From an uncultured Bacteroidia bacterium (GTDB taxonomy: Bacteria > Bacteroidota > Bacteroidia > Bacteroidales > UBA932): a DNA stretch of 64,000 bases. The position numbers and the translations under genes were made by a program. A model generated the notes under the pieces. That model was given only the letters and a program-made list of their open reading frames with translations, searched no databases and had not been told where the DNA came from. The stretch covers positions 78,354 to 142,353 of the forward strand of contig CACYGW010000003.1 in NCBI GenBank assembly GCA_902774045.1, in the 5' to 3' direction. Shown in pieces: positions 1 through 12,014 of this stretch; the stretch's first letter is position 1, and every line of letters begins with the position of its first letter.

Positions 1-3000
1 TCACCAATGTTAACCTTGCTTCCGTCCTCCACGATAACGTGGGCGCCTACAGGCAGGTTGTACTGCTTGAGGGTCTCGCCCTTGCTGTCTACAATGAGGA
101 GGGACGGGTTCATAGCCTTGTTACGGGACTCGATAACCACCTTGTCGCGGCTTGCGGACATACCGTCGGAAGCCTCGCTGCGGTAGGTTACATCCTCCTG
201 CATATTGTCAAAGCGGATGATACCGGAAAGTTCCACGATAGTGGTAGCGTTGTAAGCATCCCACTTACAGATAAGATCGCCAACGGAAACGCTCTCACCA
301 TCTTTCTTGTACAGGGTTGCTCCGTAAGGAACATCGTACTGGGAGTAGGTGATTCCTGTGTTCTCGTCAACGATTCTAAGCTCTGTAGAGCGGCTTACTA
401 CGATATCTTCTACTGTGCCGTCCTCGCCGTTCTTCTGAATGGTGCGGAGCTCGTCGTAGTGAAGAATACCCTTGTACTTGGACTCTATAGAGGAATCTGC
501 AGCGGTAGATGATGTTGTACCACCCACGTGGAAGGTACGGAGGGTAAGCTGTGTACCAGGCTCACCGATGGACTGTGCGGCGATAACGCCCACAACCTCA
601 CCTTTTTCTACCATACGGCTTGTAGCAAGGTTACGTCCGTAGCACTTAGCGCAAACACCCTTGCGGGATTCACAGGTAAGTACGGAACGGATTTCCACCT
701 GCTCTATAGGCAGAGAGTTGATGAGTTCTGCATCTTTCTCGCGGATTTCTTCTCCGGCCTTGATTATGAGTTCTCCGGTGAGAGGGTTGAATATATCGTG
801 TACCGAAGTACGTCCAAGGATTCTCTCGCCAAGGGATTCTACAACCTCGTCCTTGTTCTTGATGGCGGTAGCCACAAGGCCACGGAGGGTACCGCAGTCT
901 TCCTCTGTGATGATAACATCGTGAGATACGTCCACAAGACGTCTTGTAAGGTAACCTGCATCGGCAGTCTTAAGGGCAGTATCGGCCAAACCCTTACGGG
1001 CACCGTGGGTAGAGATGAAGTACTCCAGCACCGTCATACCTTCCTTAAGGTTGGAGATGATAGGGTTCTCGATAATCTCTGCTCCTGCTGCTCCGGACTT
1101 CTGCGGCTTGGCCATAAGGCCACGCATGCCGCAAAGCTGCTTAATCTGCTGGGTTGAACCACGGGCTCCGGAATCAAGCATCATATAAACGGGGTTGAAG
1201 CCCTGCTGGTCGGCGGAAATCTTCTTGGTAACTATACCCTGAAGCTTGCTGTCAATTGCAGACCAGAGGTCGATAACCTTATTGTAACGCTCGTTGTTGG
1301 TGATAAGACCCCACTGGTAGTTGCCGCGGATTTCTTCTACACCCTTGTAACCTTCTTCAATGAGGGAGGCTTTCTCCTCGGGGATAAGCACGTCGCCAAG
1401 GTTGAAGGAGATACCGGCGCGGAAGGCCTGGTCGTAACCAAGGTTCTTGATGTCGTCCAGGAATTTAGCCGTGCGGGTTACACCGGTGCTCTTGATAACG
1501 TCGGTGATGATCTTACGCAGAGCCTTCTTTCCAAGCACCTCGTTGACGAAGGGAACCTCGTCGGGAACATACTGGTTTACGATAACGCGGCCTGCGGTTG
1601 TCTTGACCATCTGTGTACCCTTGGAAGGGTCATTCTTATCTACGGGGAGCCTTACTTCTATCTGGGCGTGCATATCAATTGCTTTCTCGTTGAAGGCAAC
1701 GATAACATCCTCTGTACCATAGAACTTCTTGTTCTCTCCCTTTGCGCCGGGACGAATCTTGGTAATATAGTAAAGACCAAGCACCATATCCTGTGAAGGC
1801 ACGGTGATAGGGGTTCCGTTGGCAGGGTTAAGAATGTTCTGGCTACCGAGCATAAGCAGCTGGGCCTCCATAATGGCTGCGTTGCCAAGAGGGAGGTGAA
1901 CTGCCATCTGGTCACCATCGAAGTCTGCGTTGAAGGCGGTACAAGCCAGAGGATGCAGCTGAATTGCCTTACCCTCTATCATCTTGGGCTGGAAGGCCTG
2001 GATACCCAGACGGTGCAGGGTAGGTGCACGGTTCAGGAGTACAGGGTGTCCCTTCATTACGTTCTCCAGGATGTCCCAGATAACTGCGTCCTTGCGGTCA
2101 ACAATCTTCTTGGCGCTCTTTACGGTCTTTACTATTCCGCGCTCTATGAGTTTGCGGATAATGAAAGGCTTGTAAAGCTCTGCAGCCATGAATTTAGGCA
2201 GACCGCACTCGTGCATATTGAGCTCCGGACCTACAACGATAACGGAACGGGCAGAGTAGTCTACACGTTTACCGAGTAGGTTCTGACGGAAGCGTCCCTG
2301 CTTACCCTTGAGGCTGTCGGACAAACTCTTGAGGGCCCTGTTAGACTCGCTCTTAACAGCGCTGGACTTCTTGGAGTTGTCGAACAATGAATCAACAGCC
2401 TCCTGGAGCATACGTTTCTCGTTGCGGAGAATAACTTCGGGAGCCTTTATCTCTATAAGTCTCTTGAGACGATTGTTACGGATAATTACCCTGCGGTACA
2501 GGTCGTTGAGGTCAGAGGTTGCAAAACGGCCGCCATCCAGCGGAACAAGAGGGCGAAGATCCGGGGGAATAACCGGAATCACCTTCATAATCATCCACTG
2601 AGGCTTGTTTACATCCTTGGATTCCTCGAACCACTTTACTATTGAAAGCCTTTTGAGGATTTCTGTCTTGCGCTGCTGGGATGTCTCCTGAGCCATTTCT
2701 ATGCGAAGGTCGCGTGCAAGTGCAACTACGTCAATCTCTTCGAGGAGGTCGTAGATACCCTCTGCACCCATCTTTGCAATGAACTTGTCAGGATCGTCAT
2801 CTGCCAGGGATGCGTTGTCCGGCAGTGTGGCAAGAACATCTAGATACTCTTCCTCTGAAAGGAGGGCGAGCTTTTCAAGGTTGCTCTTTCCTGGCCTGAT
2901 TACAACGTACTTCTCGTAGTAGATAACGGTCTCCAATTTCTTGGAAGGCATTCCAAGGAGGGCGGAAATCTTATTGGGAGCTGATTTGAAATACCAGATG

Positions 3001-3332
3001 TGAGCTACGGGAACAGTAAGGGTTATGTGACCCATTCTCTCTCTGCGCACCTTCTTCTCTGTAACCTCTACGCCGCAACGGTCGCACACGATACCGCGGT
3101 AACGGATTCTCTTGTACTTTCCGCAATAGCACTCGTAGTCCTTGGTAGGACCAAAGATTTTTTCACAGAAAAGACCGTCTTTTTCCGGCTTATAGGTTCT
3201 GTAGTTCACTGTTTCAGGCTTCAGAACCTCACCGCAAGACCTGGCGCTGATATCCTCCGGGGATGCCAGCGAGATGCATATTCTCTGGAAATTGCTCTTT
3301 ACCTTGTTGTCTTTATTATTGAAAGTAGGCAT
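1..3332 (-). CDS. rpoC: DNA-directed RNA polymerase subunit beta' (3' end cut by the window)
   Basis: Largest catalytic subunit of RNA polymerase. The frame is open from an ATG at 3332 to the left edge, about 1110 codons; the C-terminal part lies outside the window. The N-terminal zinc-finger cysteines are encoded around 3070-3150. The active-site motif NADFDGD, whose aspartates bind the catalytic magnesium, falls at residues 468-474 (DNA 1911-1931). The start is 28 nt after the rpoB stop, the usual rpoB-rpoC arrangement, so the two are cotranscribed. No frameshift or unusual insertion was seen. Confidence 0.98.
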   Translation of the reverse strand, partial: MPTFNNKDNKVKSNFQRICISLASPEDISARSCGEVLKPETVNYRTYKPEKDGLFCEKIFGPTKDYECYCGKYKRIRYRGIVCDRCGVEVTEKKVRRERMGHITLTVPVAHIWYFKSAPNKISALLGMPSKKLETVIYYEKYVVIRPGKSNLEKLALLSEEEYLDVLATLPDNASLADDDPDKFIAKMGAEGIYDLLEEIDVVALARDLRIEMAQETSQQRKTEILKRLSIVKWFEESKDVNKPQWMIMKVIPVIPPDLRPLVPLDGGRFATSDLNDLYRRVIIRNNRLKRLIEIKAPEVILRNEKRMLQEAVDSLFDNSKKSSAVKSESNRALKSLSDSLKGKQGRFRQNLLGKRVDYSARSVIVVGPELNMHECGLPKFMAAELYKPFIIRKLIERGIVKTVKSAKKIVDRKDAVIWDILENVMKGHPVLLNRAPTLHRLGIQAFQPKMIEGKAIQLHPLACTAFNADFDGDQMAVHLPLGNAAIMEAQLLMLGSQNILNPANGTPITVPSQDMVLGLYYITKIRPGAKGENKKFYGTEDVIVAFNEKAIDMHAQIEVRLPVDKNDPSKGTQMVKTTAGRVIVNQYVPDEVPFVNEVLGKKALRKIITDVIKSTGVTRTAKFLDDIKNLGYDQAFRAGISFNLGDVLIPEEKASLIEEGYKGVEEIRGNYQWGLITNNERYNKVIDLWSAIDSKLQGIVTKKISADQQGFNPVYMMLDSGARGSTQQIKQLCGMRGLMAKPQKSGAAGAEIIENPIISNLKEGMTVLEYFISTHGARKGLADTALKTADAGYLTRRLVDVSHDVIITEEDCGTLRGLVATAIKNKDEVVESLGERILGRTSVHDIFNPLTGELIIKAGEEIREKDAELINSLPIEQVEIRSVLTCESRKGVCAKCYGRNLATSRMVEKGEVVGVIAAQSIGEPGTQLTLRTFHVGGTTSSTAADSSIESKYKGILHYDELRTIQKNGEDGTVEDIVVSRSTELRIVDENTGITYSQYDVPYGATLYKKDGESVSVGDLICKWDAYNATTIVELSGIIRFDNMQEDVTYRSEASDGMSASRDKVVIESRNKAMNPSLLIVDSKGETLKQYNLPVGAHVIVEDGSKVNIG

Positions 3333-3360
3333 ATTTCTTTATTCAAATCTTGGGTTTCAA

Positions 3361-6300
3361 TTAGTCCAAAGTAACTTTAAGGCCAAGGCCGCGGAGCTCG
3401 TGCAGCAGCACGTTAAGTGACTCCGGAATACCTGCGGCAGGCATAGGATCGCCCTTGACGATTGCCTCGTAGGTCTTGGACCTGCCGGTTACGTCATCAG
3501 ACTTAACTGTAAGGATTTCCTGAAGGGCATTGGCTGCTCCGAAGGCCTCCAGAGCCCAAACCTCCATTTCTCCGAATCTCTGTCCACCGAACTGAGCTTT
3601 ACCGCCCAGAGGCTGCTGAGTGATGAGGGAGTAAGGACCTATGCTTCTTGCGTGCATCTTGTCGTCAACCATATGACCAAGTTTAATCATATAGATAACG
3701 CCAACGGTAGCGGGCTGGTCGAACCAGTCACCGGTACCACCGTCACGCAGGTGTGTTTTACCGTAGCGGGGAACTCCAGCCTTGTCTGTGTAGTCACAGA
3801 TTTCTTCTATGCTTGCACCGTCAAAGATAGGAGTGCTGAACTTGAGTCCCAGCTTAGCGCCGGCCCAACCGAGCACGGTCTCGTAAATCTGGCCCAGGTT
3901 CATACGTGAAGGCACGCCCAGAGGGTTAAGCACGATATCCACGGGAGTACCATCCTCAAGGAACGGCATATCCTCTTCGCGGACAATCTTTGCTACGATA
4001 CCCTTGTTTCCGTGGCGTCCTGCCATCTTGTCTCCTACGGTAATCTTTCTCTTCTTGGCAATGTAAACCTTTGCAAGCTGCATAACTCCGTTGGGGAGTT
4101 CGTCACCAATCTTAAGCTTGTCTATAACTCTCTTGCTCTTTGCTGCCTCTTCCTTGACGGCGATGCAGTAATTGTTGATGAGCTCCTTAACAAGCTGGTT
4201 GGTGTTCTTGTCAGAGGTCCACTTGTTGGAATTAACGTTGTCGTAGTCGATGGTTTTGAGTATATCGGCTGTGATAACTTTACCCTTGGACAGTATTTCC
4301 ACACCGTAAAGGTCACTGATACCAGTAGTCTTCTTGCCTTCTACAAGGGTGAGAAGTTTCTCGAAGAAGGTTGCAAACAGGGACTCTGCCTTGCGTGCGA
4401 AATCTTCTTCCAGGGCCTCTGTTTTGGCCTTGAGCTCTGCCTTGCTTGCGCGGCGGCCGGTCTCTTTGGCAACCTTTGCATAGAGGGCGGTCTTTACTAC
4501 AGTACCGCTAAGGGAAGGATTAGCCTTAAGGGAAGCGTCCTTAACGTCGCCGGCCTTGTCGCCAAAGATAGCGCGGAGCAGCTTCTCCTCAGGTGAAGGA
4601 TCGCTCTCTCCCTTAGGAGTAATCTTACCTATCATAATGTCGCCCGGTTCGATATGGGCGCCTATGCGTACAATACCGTCCTCGTCCAGATCCTTGGTGG
4701 CATCCTCGCTTACGTTAGGGATGTCGTTGGTGAGCTCTTCCATTCCGCGCTTTGTCTCGCGAACCTCTGTAAGGTACTCGTCAACGTGTACGGAGGTAAG
4801 AATATCCCAACGAACCATCTTCTCGCTAAGCACGATGGCATCCTCATAGTTGTAACCCTTCCAAGGCATGAATGCTACCATGAGGTTGCGGCCAAGGGCA
4901 AGTTCGCCGTTCTGGGATGCATAACCTTCCGTGAGCACCTGTCCGCCCTCTACCTTGTCTCCCTTGCGGACGATAGGCTTAAGCATAACGGTAGTGCTCT
5001 GGTTGGTCCTGCGGTAAATAGGCAGATGGTATACGGTGATTTCGGGAGAGAAGCTTACGAATCTCTCGTCCGGGGTCTTATCGTATTTGATATGGATTTC
5101 GTTGGCATCTACATACACAACCTCACCCTTGCGTTCTGCGATAATCTGGGTGCGTGAATCGCGGCAGACTGTCTCTTCAAGTCCGGTTCCCACGATAGGG
5201 GACTCGGGGCTGAGAAGCGGCACGGCCTGACGCATCATGTTGGCGCCCATAAGTGCACGGTGAGCATCATCGTGCTCCAGGAACGGGATAAGGGAAGCTG
5301 CAACGGAAGCCATCTGGTTAGGTGCAACGTCCATATAGTCTACCTCTTCTTTGGTAACTACAGGGAAGTCTGCTTCTTTACGGCACTGGATTCTGTCATC
5401 CAGGATGTTACCGTCGTCATCCATCTTTACGTTAGCCAGGGAGACGAGTTTGTTCTCTTCTTCCTCGGCGCTCATAAAGCCCCAGCCCTCGTCTGTAAGA
5501 TTAACCTTTCCGTTCTCTACCTTGCGGTAAGGAGTCTCTATGAAGCCAAGGTCGTCAATCTTAGCGTAAACGCACAGTGACGAGATAAGACCGATGTTAG
5601 GTCCTTCAGGCGACTCGATAGGGCAAAGCCTTCCGTAGTGAGTGTAGTGCACGTCTCTAACCTCGAATCCTGCGCGGTCTCTTGAAAGACCTCCGGGACC
5701 AAGGGCGGAGAGACGTCTCTTGTGGGTAATCTCTGCAAGAGGGTTGGTCTGGTCCATAAACTGGCTCAGCTGGCTTGTTCCGAAGAACGAGTTAATTACC
5801 GAGCTCAGAGTCTTGGAGTTTATAAGGTCTGTGGGGTTGAACTGCTCGCTGTCGCGAACATTCATCCTCTCACGGATTGTCCTGGCCATTCTGGACAGAC
5901 CTACGTTGAACTGGTTGGCAAGCTGCTCGCCTACAGTACGAACGCGTCTGTTGCTCAAGTGATCGATATCATCGACAGTTGCCTTGGAGTTGGTAAGCTG
6001 GATGAGATATTTTATAATTTCGATGATGTCCGTATTGGTGAGAACCCTCACTGCCGGATCTATGCTCATACCAAGCTTCTTGTTAAGCCTGAAGCGGCCA
6101 ACGTTGCCAAGGTCATATCTCTTTTCCGAGAAGAACAGCTTGTCGATGACGTCCCTTGCGGTGGCCTCATCCGGCGGTTCACTGTTGCGGAGCTGTTTGT
6201 AGATGTAATTTACAGCCTCTTTCTCGGTATTTGTAGGGTCTTTCTGCAGGGTGTTGAAGATGATGGAATACTCGTTGTCATTTGCCTCATCTTTCTGGAG

Positions 6301-7179
6301 CAAAATGGTCTTCACATCTGCATCAGAGAGCCTCTGGATTGTGTCCTCATCGATAACCTCGCCCCTTTCTACGATAGGCATGGTTCTCTCGATAGGGATA
6401 ACTTCACCGGTTTCCTCGTCTACGAAGTCCTCGTTCCAGGTCTTGAGCACCTTGGCTGCAAGCTTGCGGCCCATATTGGCCTTGAGGTTTTCGGGAGAAA
6501 CTTCAACTTCCTCGGCAAGACCGAAGATGTCGATGATGTCTTTGTCGGAATCAAAACCGATAGCTCTTAGCAGAGTGGTAACGGGAAGTTTCTTCTTACG
6601 GTCTATGTAAGCGTACATCACGTTATTGATATCGGTTGCAAACTCTATCCAGGAACCCTTGAAGGGGATGATTCTGGCAGAATAGAGTTTTGTTCCGTTG
6701 GCGTGGAAACTTTGATCAAAGAACACGCCGGGAGAGCGGTGAAGCTGTGATACTATAATTCTTTCGGACCCGTTGATTACGAAGGTTCCGGCAGGAGTCA
6801 TATAAGGGATGTTACCAAGGTAAACGTCCTGTACTCTGGTGTCGAAGTCCTCGTGGTCGGGGTCACTGCAAGAAAGGCGGAGTTTTGCCTTCAGAGGAAC
6901 ATTGTATGTAAGTCCTCTCTCAAGACACTCTTCAATCGAATACTGTGGAGGATCGATAAAATAGTCTATAAATTCCAACTCGTAGTTGTTTCTCGTATCC
7001 TCAATCGGAAAAATCTCCTTGAAAACCTGGTACAGACCCTCGTTCTTCCTGTTCTCAGGAGTGGTGTCAAGCTGGAAGAAGTCCTTGAATGACTTCAGCT
7101 GCACCTCCAGAAGATCCGGGTATTTCAGGATTTTTGAAGTTGCGAAATTTATTCGTTTATTGTTGGTCTTTTTTGACAT
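3361..7179 (-). CDS. rpoB: DNA-directed RNA polymerase subunit beta
   Basis: A 1272-residue beta subunit, full length for Bacteroidota. The N-terminus carries the stretch that opens the protrusion and lobe domains. The rifampicin-binding region ([18 protein letters not shown]) lies near residues 470-490 and appears wild type. The C-terminus contains the conserved [16 protein letters not shown] clamp segment. It lies in the rplKAJL-rpoBC operon, 104 nt downstream of rplL, and that gap holds a hairpin that may attenuate transcription. Confidence 0.98.
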   Translation of the reverse strand: MSKKTNNKRINFATSKILKYPDLLEVQLKSFKDFFQLDTTPENRKNEGLYQVFKEIFPIEDTRNNYELEFIDYFIDPPQYSIEECLERGLTYNVPLKAKLRLSCSDPDHEDFDTRVQDVYLGNIPYMTPAGTFVINGSERIIVSQLHRSPGVFFDQSFHANGTKLYSARIIPFKGSWIEFATDINNVMYAYIDRKKKLPVTTLLRAIGFDSDKDIIDIFGLAEEVEVSPENLKANMGRKLAAKVLKTWNEDFVDEETGEVIPIERTMPIVERGEVIDEDTIQRLSDADVKTILLQKDEANDNEYSIIFNTLQKDPTNTEKEAVNYIYKQLRNSEPPDEATARDVIDKLFFSEKRYDLGNVGRFRLNKKLGMSIDPAVRVLTNTDIIEIIKYLIQLTNSKATVDDIDHLSNRRVRTVGEQLANQFNVGLSRMARTIRERMNVRDSEQFNPTDLINSKTLSSVINSFFGTSQLSQFMDQTNPLAEITHKRRLSALGPGGLSRDRAGFEVRDVHYTHYGRLCPIESPEGPNIGLISSLCVYAKIDDLGFIETPYRKVENGKVNLTDEGWGFMSAEEEENKLVSLANVKMDDDGNILDDRIQCRKEADFPVVTKEEVDYMDVAPNQMASVAASLIPFLEHDDAHRALMGANMMRQAVPLLSPESPIVGTGLEETVCRDSRTQIIAERKGEVVYVDANEIHIKYDKTPDERFVSFSPEITVYHLPIYRRTNQSTTVMLKPIVRKGDKVEGGQVLTEGYASQNGELALGRNLMVAFMPWKGYNYEDAIVLSEKMVRWDILTSVHVDEYLTEVRETKRGMEELTNDIPNVSEDATKDLDEDGIVRIGAHIEPGDIMIGKITPKGESDPSPEEKLLRAIFGDKAGDVKDASLKANPSLSGTVVKTALYAKVAKETGRRASKAELKAKTEALEEDFARKAESLFATFFEKLLTLVEGKKTTGISDLYGVEILSKGKVITADILKTIDYDNVNSNKWTSDKNTNQLVKELINNYCIAVKEEAAKSKRVIDKLKIGDELPNGVMQLAKVYIAKKRKITVGDKMAGRHGNKGIVAKIVREEDMPFLEDGTPVDIVLNPLGVPSRMNLGQIYETVLGWAGAKLGLKFSTPIFDGASIEEICDYTDKAGVPRYGKTHLRDGGTGDWFDQPATVGVIYMIKLGHMVDDKMHARSIGPYSLITQQPLGGKAQFGGQRFGEMEVWALEAFGAANALQEILTVKSDDVTGRSKTYEAIVKGDPMPAAGIPESLNVLLHELRGLGLKVTLD

Positions 7180-7216
7180 AGTCTGCCTTTGAAATAGAGA
7201 AAAACTTTAAGACGAC

Positions 7217-7251
7217 AAAAAGGTTTAGAGCCCCATAATGGCTCTAAACCT
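7217..7251 (-). terminator. Hairpin between rplL and rpoB, possible attenuator
   Basis: Perfect 12-bp inverted repeat (arms 7221-7232 and 7240-7251) followed on the minus strand by five T residues. It sits in the rplL-rpoB gap, where E. coli has a known partial terminator that sets the ratio of ribosomal protein to RNA polymerase. Partial read-through is inferred, because rpoB has no obvious promoter of its own here. Confidence 0.65.
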
Positions 7252-7283
7252 GATTTTAATCCCATCCAAGGGAGAGAGGAGAG

Positions 7284-7661
7284 TTATTTAATCTCAACCT
7301 CTGCACCAGCCTCTTCAAGAGCAGCTTTGATCTGCTCAGCCTCGGCCTTGGATACTTTCTCTTTCAAAGTTGCGGGAGCAGCGTCGGTAAGATCCTTTGC
7401 TTCCTTAAGACCAAGATTGAGAGCCTCTTTAACTGCCTTTACAACAGCAAGTTTGGTCTGGCCAACAGAAGTAAGAATTACGTCGAACTCGGTCTGCTCA
7501 GCAGCTGCGGCTGCCTCGCCACCTGCTACGGGACCTGCTACTGCAACAGCTGCAGCTGCGGGCTCAATGCCGTATTCTTCTTTGAGAACCTTTGCAAGTT
7601 CCTGAACGTCTTTTACAGTAAGGTTTACCAACTCTTCTGCAAGTGCTTTGATGTCTGCCAT
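7284..7661 (-). CDS. rplL: 50S ribosomal protein L7/L12
   Basis: 125 residues. The N-terminal helical dimerisation domain is followed by an Ala/Gly-rich hinge (about residues 35-55) and the C-terminal globular domain containing [20 protein letters not shown]. This is the ribosomal stalk protein that recruits translation factors such as EF-Tu and EF-G. It lies 34 nt downstream of rplJ, whose product anchors it. Confidence 0.98.
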   Translation of the reverse strand: MADIKALAEELVNLTVKDVQELAKVLKEEYGIEPAAAAVAVAGPVAGGEAAAAAEQTEFDVILTSVGQTKLAVVKAVKEALNLGLKEAKDLTDAAPATLKEKVSKAEAEQIKAALEEAGAEVEIK

Positions 7662-7695
7662 AATAAATTGTATTTTTAAATTGTTAATATTATTT

Positions 7696-8223
7696 CTACT
7701 TTTTCTCTTCCAATGTCTTCACCAAACCGCCAATTGTGCTTGCGCTTGCATTCTGCAGGGCAGAAATAACATTGCGTGCAGGGCTCTGGAGAAGAGTGAT
7801 GATCTCGCCGATGAGCTCTTCCTTGGACTTGATGGAGGCAAGCACTTCAAGTTTGTCTGCACCTACGAAAGCGCAGTCCTGAACGTATGCTGCCTTGAAA
7901 TCAGGCTTGGGAAGACCCTCCTTGCGAAGTTTCTTTATAAGTTTAGCAGGGGCATTTGCAACCTCTGTGTACATTATAGCGGAATTCCCCTTGAGTGCAG
8001 GAATTACAAGTGCAAGTTCCTCATTGCCGGACTCTTTGATTACGTGCTCGAACAGGGTGTTCTTTACAACGGTGAGTTTGATTCCGGCCTCGAAGCAAGC
8101 GCGACGAAGCTGAGTTGTCTGCTCTGCGTTAAGACCTGCTATATCTGTAATATAGAAATTGGGAGTTTCCTTGAGCTGAGCTGTGATAGTCTCGATTACC
8201 TGGGCTTTAAGTTCTTTCTTCAT
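7696..8223 (-). CDS. rplJ: 50S ribosomal protein L10
   Basis: 175 residues, the normal L10 length. The N-terminal domain binds 23S rRNA and the C-terminal helix binds L7/L12 dimers. It follows rplA after only 16 nt, so there is no room for a long L10-binding leader directly in front of it as in E. coli; any autoregulation would have to act elsewhere on the mRNA (inference). Confidence 0.97.
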   Translation of the reverse strand: MKKELKAQVIETITAQLKETPNFYITDIAGLNAEQTTQLRRACFEAGIKLTVVKNTLFEHVIKESGNEELALVIPALKGNSAIMYTEVANAPAKLIKKLRKEGLPKPDFKAAYVQDCAFVGADKLEVLASIKSKEELIGEIITLLQSPARNVISALQNASASTIGGLVKTLEEKK

Positions 8224-8239
8224 AGCTTTCTCTTTTTAA

Positions 8240-8938
8240 TTAATCAGCAACGAAACCTTTGATATCAAGCTTAACGCCGGGGCTCATAGTTGTGCAAACA
8301 GCTGCGCTCTTCATATAGGTACCCTTAAGTGCCTGAGGTTTGAGCTTGGCGATTGCAGAAAGAACAGCCTTAACGTTCTCGTAAATCTGCTCAGGAGTGA
8401 AGGATACCTTACCAACTGCGCAGTGAACGATGCCGGTCTTGTCAACTTTGAAGTCAATCTTACCGCCTTTAACGTCCTTAACTGCAGTTGCGATATCCAT
8501 AGTCACTGTACCGGTCTTGGGGTTAGGCATAAGGCCACGGGGACCAAGGATACGGCCGATAGGACCAACCTTTGCCATAACGGAAGGAGTACAGATGATA
8601 ACATCGATGTCTGTCCAGCCACCTTTGATCTTCTCGATATAATCGTCAAGACCAACATAGTCTGCGCCGGCTTCTTTAGCCTCGTTCTCCTTGTCGGGAG
8701 TACAGAGTACCAAAACGCGTGTAACCTTACCTGTACCGTTGGGAAGAGTAACGACGCCGCGAACCATCTGGTTGGCTTTGCGGGGGTCTACGCCAAGGTT
8801 TACAGCAAGCTCTACAGAAGCGTCGAACTTGGTGAAGGTTATTTCTTTAAGAACACCACACGCCTCAGAAATCTCATAAAGTTTTGAAGGATCGTACTTC
8901 TCTACGGCTGCCTTCTGATTTTTTGTAAGTTTTGCCAT
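8240..8938 (-). CDS. rplA: 50S ribosomal protein L1
   Basis: 232 residues, the standard L1 length, with the signature stretch around [20 protein letters not shown]. It forms the L1 stalk at the E site. It lies 12 nt downstream of rplK in the usual L11-L1-L10-L12 order. Confidence 0.98.
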   Translation of the reverse strand: MAKLTKNQKAAVEKYDPSKLYEISEACGVLKEITFTKFDASVELAVNLGVDPRKANQMVRGVVTLPNGTGKVTRVLVLCTPDKENEAKEAGADYVGLDDYIEKIKGGWTDIDVIICTPSVMAKVGPIGRILGPRGLMPNPKTGTVTMDIATAVKDVKGGKIDFKVDKTGIVHCAVGKVSFTPEQIYENVKAVLSAIAKLKPQALKGTYMKSAAVCTTMSPGVKLDIKGFVAD

Positions 8939-8950
8939 AATGCGTGTGAT

Positions 8951-9397
8951 TTATTTGATGTCTGCAGGGAATTCGCCGGAAATCTTGATACCCATACTTC
9001 TTGCGGTACCGGCTACCATAGACATAGCTGATTTAAGTGTGAATGCGTTCAAGTCGGGCATCTTGCCTTCTGCAATCTCCTTTACCTGATCCCAGGTGAT
9101 GGTTGCAACCTTGTTACGGTTAGGTTCGCCCGAAGCCTTCTGAATCTTAGCGGCCTCTTTGAGGGAAACTGCCACGGGGGGCTGCTTAACCTCGAAGCTG
9201 AACGATTTGTCTGAATATACGGTGATGACTACGGGAAGCACTTTGCCTGCCAGATTCTGGGTCTGGGCGTTAAACTGCTTGCAGAAGTCCATGATATTCA
9301 GTCCCTTTGAACCGAGAGCCGGTCCTACGGGAGGGGCAGGATTCGCTGCTCCGCCTTTGATCTGGAGCTTAATGAATCCGGTAACTTCTTTTGCCAT
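8951..9397 (-). CDS. rplK: 50S ribosomal protein L11
   Basis: 148 residues. The proline-rich N-terminal segment [18 protein letters not shown] is diagnostic, and the C-terminal domain binds 23S rRNA in the GTPase-associated centre. The gap from nusG is 5 nt, so the two are translationally close. Confidence 0.98.
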   Translation of the reverse strand: MAKEVTGFIKLQIKGGAANPAPPVGPALGSKGLNIMDFCKQFNAQTQNLAGKVLPVVITVYSDKSFSFEVKQPPVAVSLKEAAKIQKASGEPNRNKVATITWDQVKEIAEGKMPDLNAFTLKSAMSMVAGTARSMGIKISGEFPADIK

Positions 9398-9402
9398 AAT
9401 TC

Positions 9403-9960
9403 TTATTCTTTAGTTACTTGATTAAAGTTGAGCTCAAGCAGAGTCTTTCTGCCAAAGATCATAACTATAACTTTTAGCTTGCTTCTGTCTGCAACAATCT
9501 CATCCACTGTACCATCAAAGCCGGTGAAAGGCCCGTCGGTGATCTTGACGGAGTCGCCAACGGCATAGTCGAATTCTGTCTCGGCCACACTTACGGCACT
9601 CTCGTCCTGCTGGCCCAAAATGCGCCTTGCCTCATCTTCTCTGATAGCGACAGGACGTCTCTCGCCAGCCTTATCGGTCTTTTCCGTAAGGAAGCCGGAC
9701 ATTCCGGGGATAAGGTTCCTGATTACATACTCAAGTTCGGCAGTGAGTTCCGCTTCGATAAGAACGTAGCCCGGGAAGAGCAGCTTCTCTGTGGCTGTTC
9801 TCTTTCCGTTCTTAACAACGTATTTCTTTTCTACTGGGACCAGAACCTGCTCTACCTGGTTCTGTAGGTTACCTCTGAGAATTTCTTTCTCCAGATATTC
9901 CTTAGCCTTTTTTTCTTTGCCTCCTGCGGTTCTAAGGACGTACCATTTCTTTTCGCCCAT
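9403..9960 (-). CDS. nusG: Transcription termination/antitermination protein NusG
   Basis: 185 residues with an N-terminal NGN domain ([20 protein letters not shown]) that binds the RNA polymerase clamp. The C-terminal KOW domain ([17 protein letters not shown]) contacts Rho or ribosomal protein S10. It lies 12 nt downstream of secE and 5 nt upstream of rplK. Confidence 0.98.
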   Translation of the reverse strand: MGEKKWYVLRTAGGKEKKAKEYLEKEILRGNLQNQVEQVLVPVEKKYVVKNGKRTATEKLLFPGYVLIEAELTAELEYVIRNLIPGMSGFLTEKTDKAGERRPVAIREDEARRILGQQDESAVSVAETEFDYAVGDSVKITDGPFTGFDGTVDEIVADRSKLKVIVMIFGRKTLLELNFNQVTKE

Positions 9961-9972
9961 GGTGGTAATGGA

Positions 9973-10161
9973 TTACAATGTGTAAATAACAGACATCAGC
10001 TTCTGGAAAGAGTAGTCAATGACCAGCAGAGCGGCTGCAAGGATTACGGTGGCCAGCATTACAAGCACTGCAGAATTCTGAAGCACTTTCCAAGAAGGCC
10101 AGGAAACCTTTGTAGTAAGCTCTACAAAAGACTCTTTACAATAGTTTATGAACTTTCTCAT
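9973..10161 (-). CDS. secE: Preprotein translocase subunit SecE
   Basis: A 62-residue protein with one transmembrane helix (about residues 30-52), preceded by the amphipathic region with the VSWPSW motif typical of short SecE. It is part of the SecYEG channel. It lies between tRNA-Trp and nusG, the standard secE position. Confidence 0.95.
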   Translation of the reverse strand: MRKFINYCKESFVELTTKVSWPSWKVLQNSAVLVMLATVILAAALLVIDYSFQKLMSVIYTL

Positions 10162-10241
10162 CTTTTTCTTTAATGGGCCTCGCGGATTGGAAGCAGATGC
10201 GTAGGCCTGTTAAACATTACCAAATCGTAACCTTTGATATT

Positions 10242-10315
10242 TGGCAGGGGAAGCAGGATTCGAACCCACATCGACGGTTTTGGAGACCGCTGAACTACCC
10301 TTGTTCTATTCCCCT
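10242..10315 (-). tRNA. tRNA-Trp (anticodon CCA)
   Basis: Folds as a cloverleaf: 7-bp acceptor AGGGGAA/TTCCCCT, D stem GAAC/GTTC, anticodon loop CTCCAAA, T loop TTCGAAT. The 3' CCA is encoded (10242-10244). It lies between tuf and secE and is read in the same direction. Confidence 0.95.
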
Positions 10316-10319
10316 GGGA

Positions 10320-10350
10320 AAGACAGACCGCCCCGCGGGGCAATCTGTCT
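10320..10350 (-). terminator. Hairpin downstream of tuf
   Basis: Arms AGACAGA/TCTGTCT enclose a second GC-rich palindrome (GCCCCGCGGGGC). On the minus strand it follows tuf by about 16 nt. The trailing T run is short (TTT then CCC), so it may be a partial terminator or an RNA-processing element that separates tuf mRNA from tRNA-Trp and the secE operon. Confidence 0.6.
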
Positions 10351-10365
10351 TTAAATGTTCGAGAA

Positions 10366-11559
10366 TTAGTCCTCGATGCGGATTACCTGGCCTGCGCCTA
10401 CGGTACGGCCACCTTCGCGGATAGCGAACTGGAGACCCTCGTTCATAGCAACAGGAGTAATGAGCTTAACGTGGATTTCTACGTTGTCACCAGGCATAAC
10501 CATCTCCTTGTCGGCGGGGAGCATGATCTCACCGGTAACGTCAAGGGTACGGATGAAGAACTGAGGACGATAGTGGTTGTGGAAAGGAGTGTGACGACCA
10601 CCCTCTTCTTTCTTGAGAACGTAGATCTGAGCTACGAAGTCAGTATGAGGAGTGATAGACTTAGGAGCGGCTACAACTTCACCTCTCTTAACTTCTTTCT
10701 TATCTACACCACGAAGGAGAAGACCTACGTTATCGCCAGCCTCACCGGTAGGGAGGAGTTTGCGGAACATCTCAACGCCGGTAACTACGGAGGTACGAGG
10801 CTCATCGCCGAAACCTACGAGCTCTACAGGGTCGTTTACGTGGATGGTACCAGCCTCGATACGGCCAGTTACAACGGTACCACGACCAGTGATGGAGAAG
10901 ATGTCCTCGATAGGCATAAGGAAGGGCTTGTCAACAAGACGTACAGGGAGAGGAATGTACTCATCAACTGCGTTCATGAGCTCCATAACCTTGTCTTCCC
11001 AAACCTTCTCACCGTTGAGTGCACCAAGTGCAGAACCGCGGATGATAGGGCAGTTCTCGTCGAAGTTATAGAATGCGAGGAGGTCACGGATCTCCATTTC
11101 TACGAGGTCAAGCATTTCCTCATCGTCAACAAGGTCTACCTTGTTCATGAAAACGAGAATCTTAGGAACGTTTACCTGACGGGCGAGGAGGATGTGCTCA
11201 CGTGTCTGAGGCATAGGACCATCAGTTGAAGCAACAACCAGGATAGCACCGTCCATCTGAGCAGCACCAGTTACCATGTTCTTTACGTAGTCAGCATGGC
11301 CAGGGCAGTCTACGTGTGCATAGTGACGGTTCTCAGTCTCGTACTCTACGTGTGCAGAGTTGATGGTGATACCACGCTCTTTCTCTTCAGGAGCGTTGTC
11401 AATCTGATCGAAAGACTTAATTTTGTCTGCATTACCTGCAACTCTCTCTGCGAGCACTTTGGTGATAGCAGCGGTAAGAGTTGTTTTACCGTGGTCAACG
11501 TGGCCGATAGTACCGATGTTAACGTGCGGTTTGGTTCTTTGGAATGTTTCTTTTGCCAT
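10366..11559 (-). CDS. tuf: Translation elongation factor Tu
   Basis: 397 residues from the ATG at 11559 ([20 protein letters not shown]); a longer in-frame start at 11601 is rejected because it adds 14 residues that EF-Tu proteins do not have. GTP-binding motifs are visible: GHVDHGKT (G1), [10 protein letters not shown] (G3) and NKVD (G4). It delivers aminoacyl-tRNA to the ribosome. It sits directly behind four tRNA genes, as E. coli tufB does. Confidence 0.98.
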   Translation of the reverse strand: MAKETFQRTKPHVNIGTIGHVDHGKTTLTAAITKVLAERVAGNADKIKSFDQIDNAPEEKERGITINSAHVEYETENRHYAHVDCPGHADYVKNMVTGAAQMDGAILVVASTDGPMPQTREHILLARQVNVPKILVFMNKVDLVDDEEMLDLVEMEIRDLLAFYNFDENCPIIRGSALGALNGEKVWEDKVMELMNAVDEYIPLPVRLVDKPFLMPIEDIFSITGRGTVVTGRIEAGTIHVNDPVELVGFGDEPRTSVVTGVEMFRKLLPTGEAGDNVGLLLRGVDKKEVKRGEVVAAPKSITPHTDFVAQIYVLKKEEGGRHTPFHNHYRPQFFIRTLDVTGEIMLPADKEMVMPGDNVEIHVKLITPVAMNEGLQFAIREGGRTVGAGQVIRIED

Positions 11560-11607
11560 AATATTATGTTTAAATTGTGTTACCTTTTTATATAACCTCA
11601 AAAAAAG

Positions 11608-11679
<72 letters not shown>

Positions 11680-11685
11680 TTTTTG

Positions 11686-11758
11686 AGCGGAAAACGAGGT
11701 TCGAACTCGCGACCCTCAGCTTGGAAGGCTGATGCTCTACCAACTGAGCTACTTCCGC
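11686..11758 (-). tRNA. tRNA-Gly (anticodon TCC)
   Basis: Acceptor GCGGAAG/TTTCCGC with one G-U pair, anticodon loop CTTCCAA, T loop TTCGAAC. CCA is not encoded. It is 6 nt from the downstream tRNA-Thr. Confidence 0.95.
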
Positions 11759-11773
11759 GTCAAGTTTTATTTG

Positions 11774-11854
11774 TGGGAGGTGGTGGACTCGAACCACCGA
11801 ACCCTGAGGGAGCGGATTTACAGTCCGCCGCAATTGCCACTATGCGAACCTCCC
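11774..11854 (-). tRNA. tRNA-Tyr (anticodon GTA)
   Basis: Class II tRNA with a long variable arm. Acceptor GGGAGGT/ACCTCCC, anticodon loop CTGTAAA, discriminator A. CCA is not encoded. Confidence 0.95.
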
Positions 11855-11882
11855 AAAGTGTTGAAAGCCAAATGCTTAGTTG

Positions 11883-11956
11883 AGCCGATAGAGGGATTCG
11901 AACCCACGACCCCGAGATTACAAATCACGTGCTCTGGCCAACTGAGCTATATCGGC
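11883..11956 (-). tRNA. tRNA-Thr (anticodon TGT)
   Basis: Acceptor GCCGATA/TATCGGC, anticodon loop TTTGTAA, T loop TTCGAAT. CCA is not encoded. First gene of the tRNA-tuf transcript. Confidence 0.95.
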
Positions 11957-11983
11957 GTTGCCTATCTTTCCCAAAAGGGACTG

Positions 11984-12014
11984 CAAAAATAGAGATTATT
12001 CTTCAATTTCCAAA
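11984..12014 (-). promoter_or_regulatory. Promoter of the tRNA-tuf superoperon
   Basis: On the minus strand, TTTG (12014-12011), exactly 19 nt, then TATTTTTG (11991-11984), matching the Bacteroidota primary sigma consensus. It lies 27 nt upstream of the first tRNA-Thr, and the -33 element lies inside the 3' end of dxs. Confidence 0.85.

Noticed and set aside
5722..6570. Open frame of about 280 codons opposite rpoB
   Set aside because: Antisense to conserved rpoB and without any family resemblance.
11560..11601. Upstream start for tuf giving 14 extra residues
   Set aside because: The extra residues are not part of EF-Tu, and the extension runs up to the tRNA-Thr gene.
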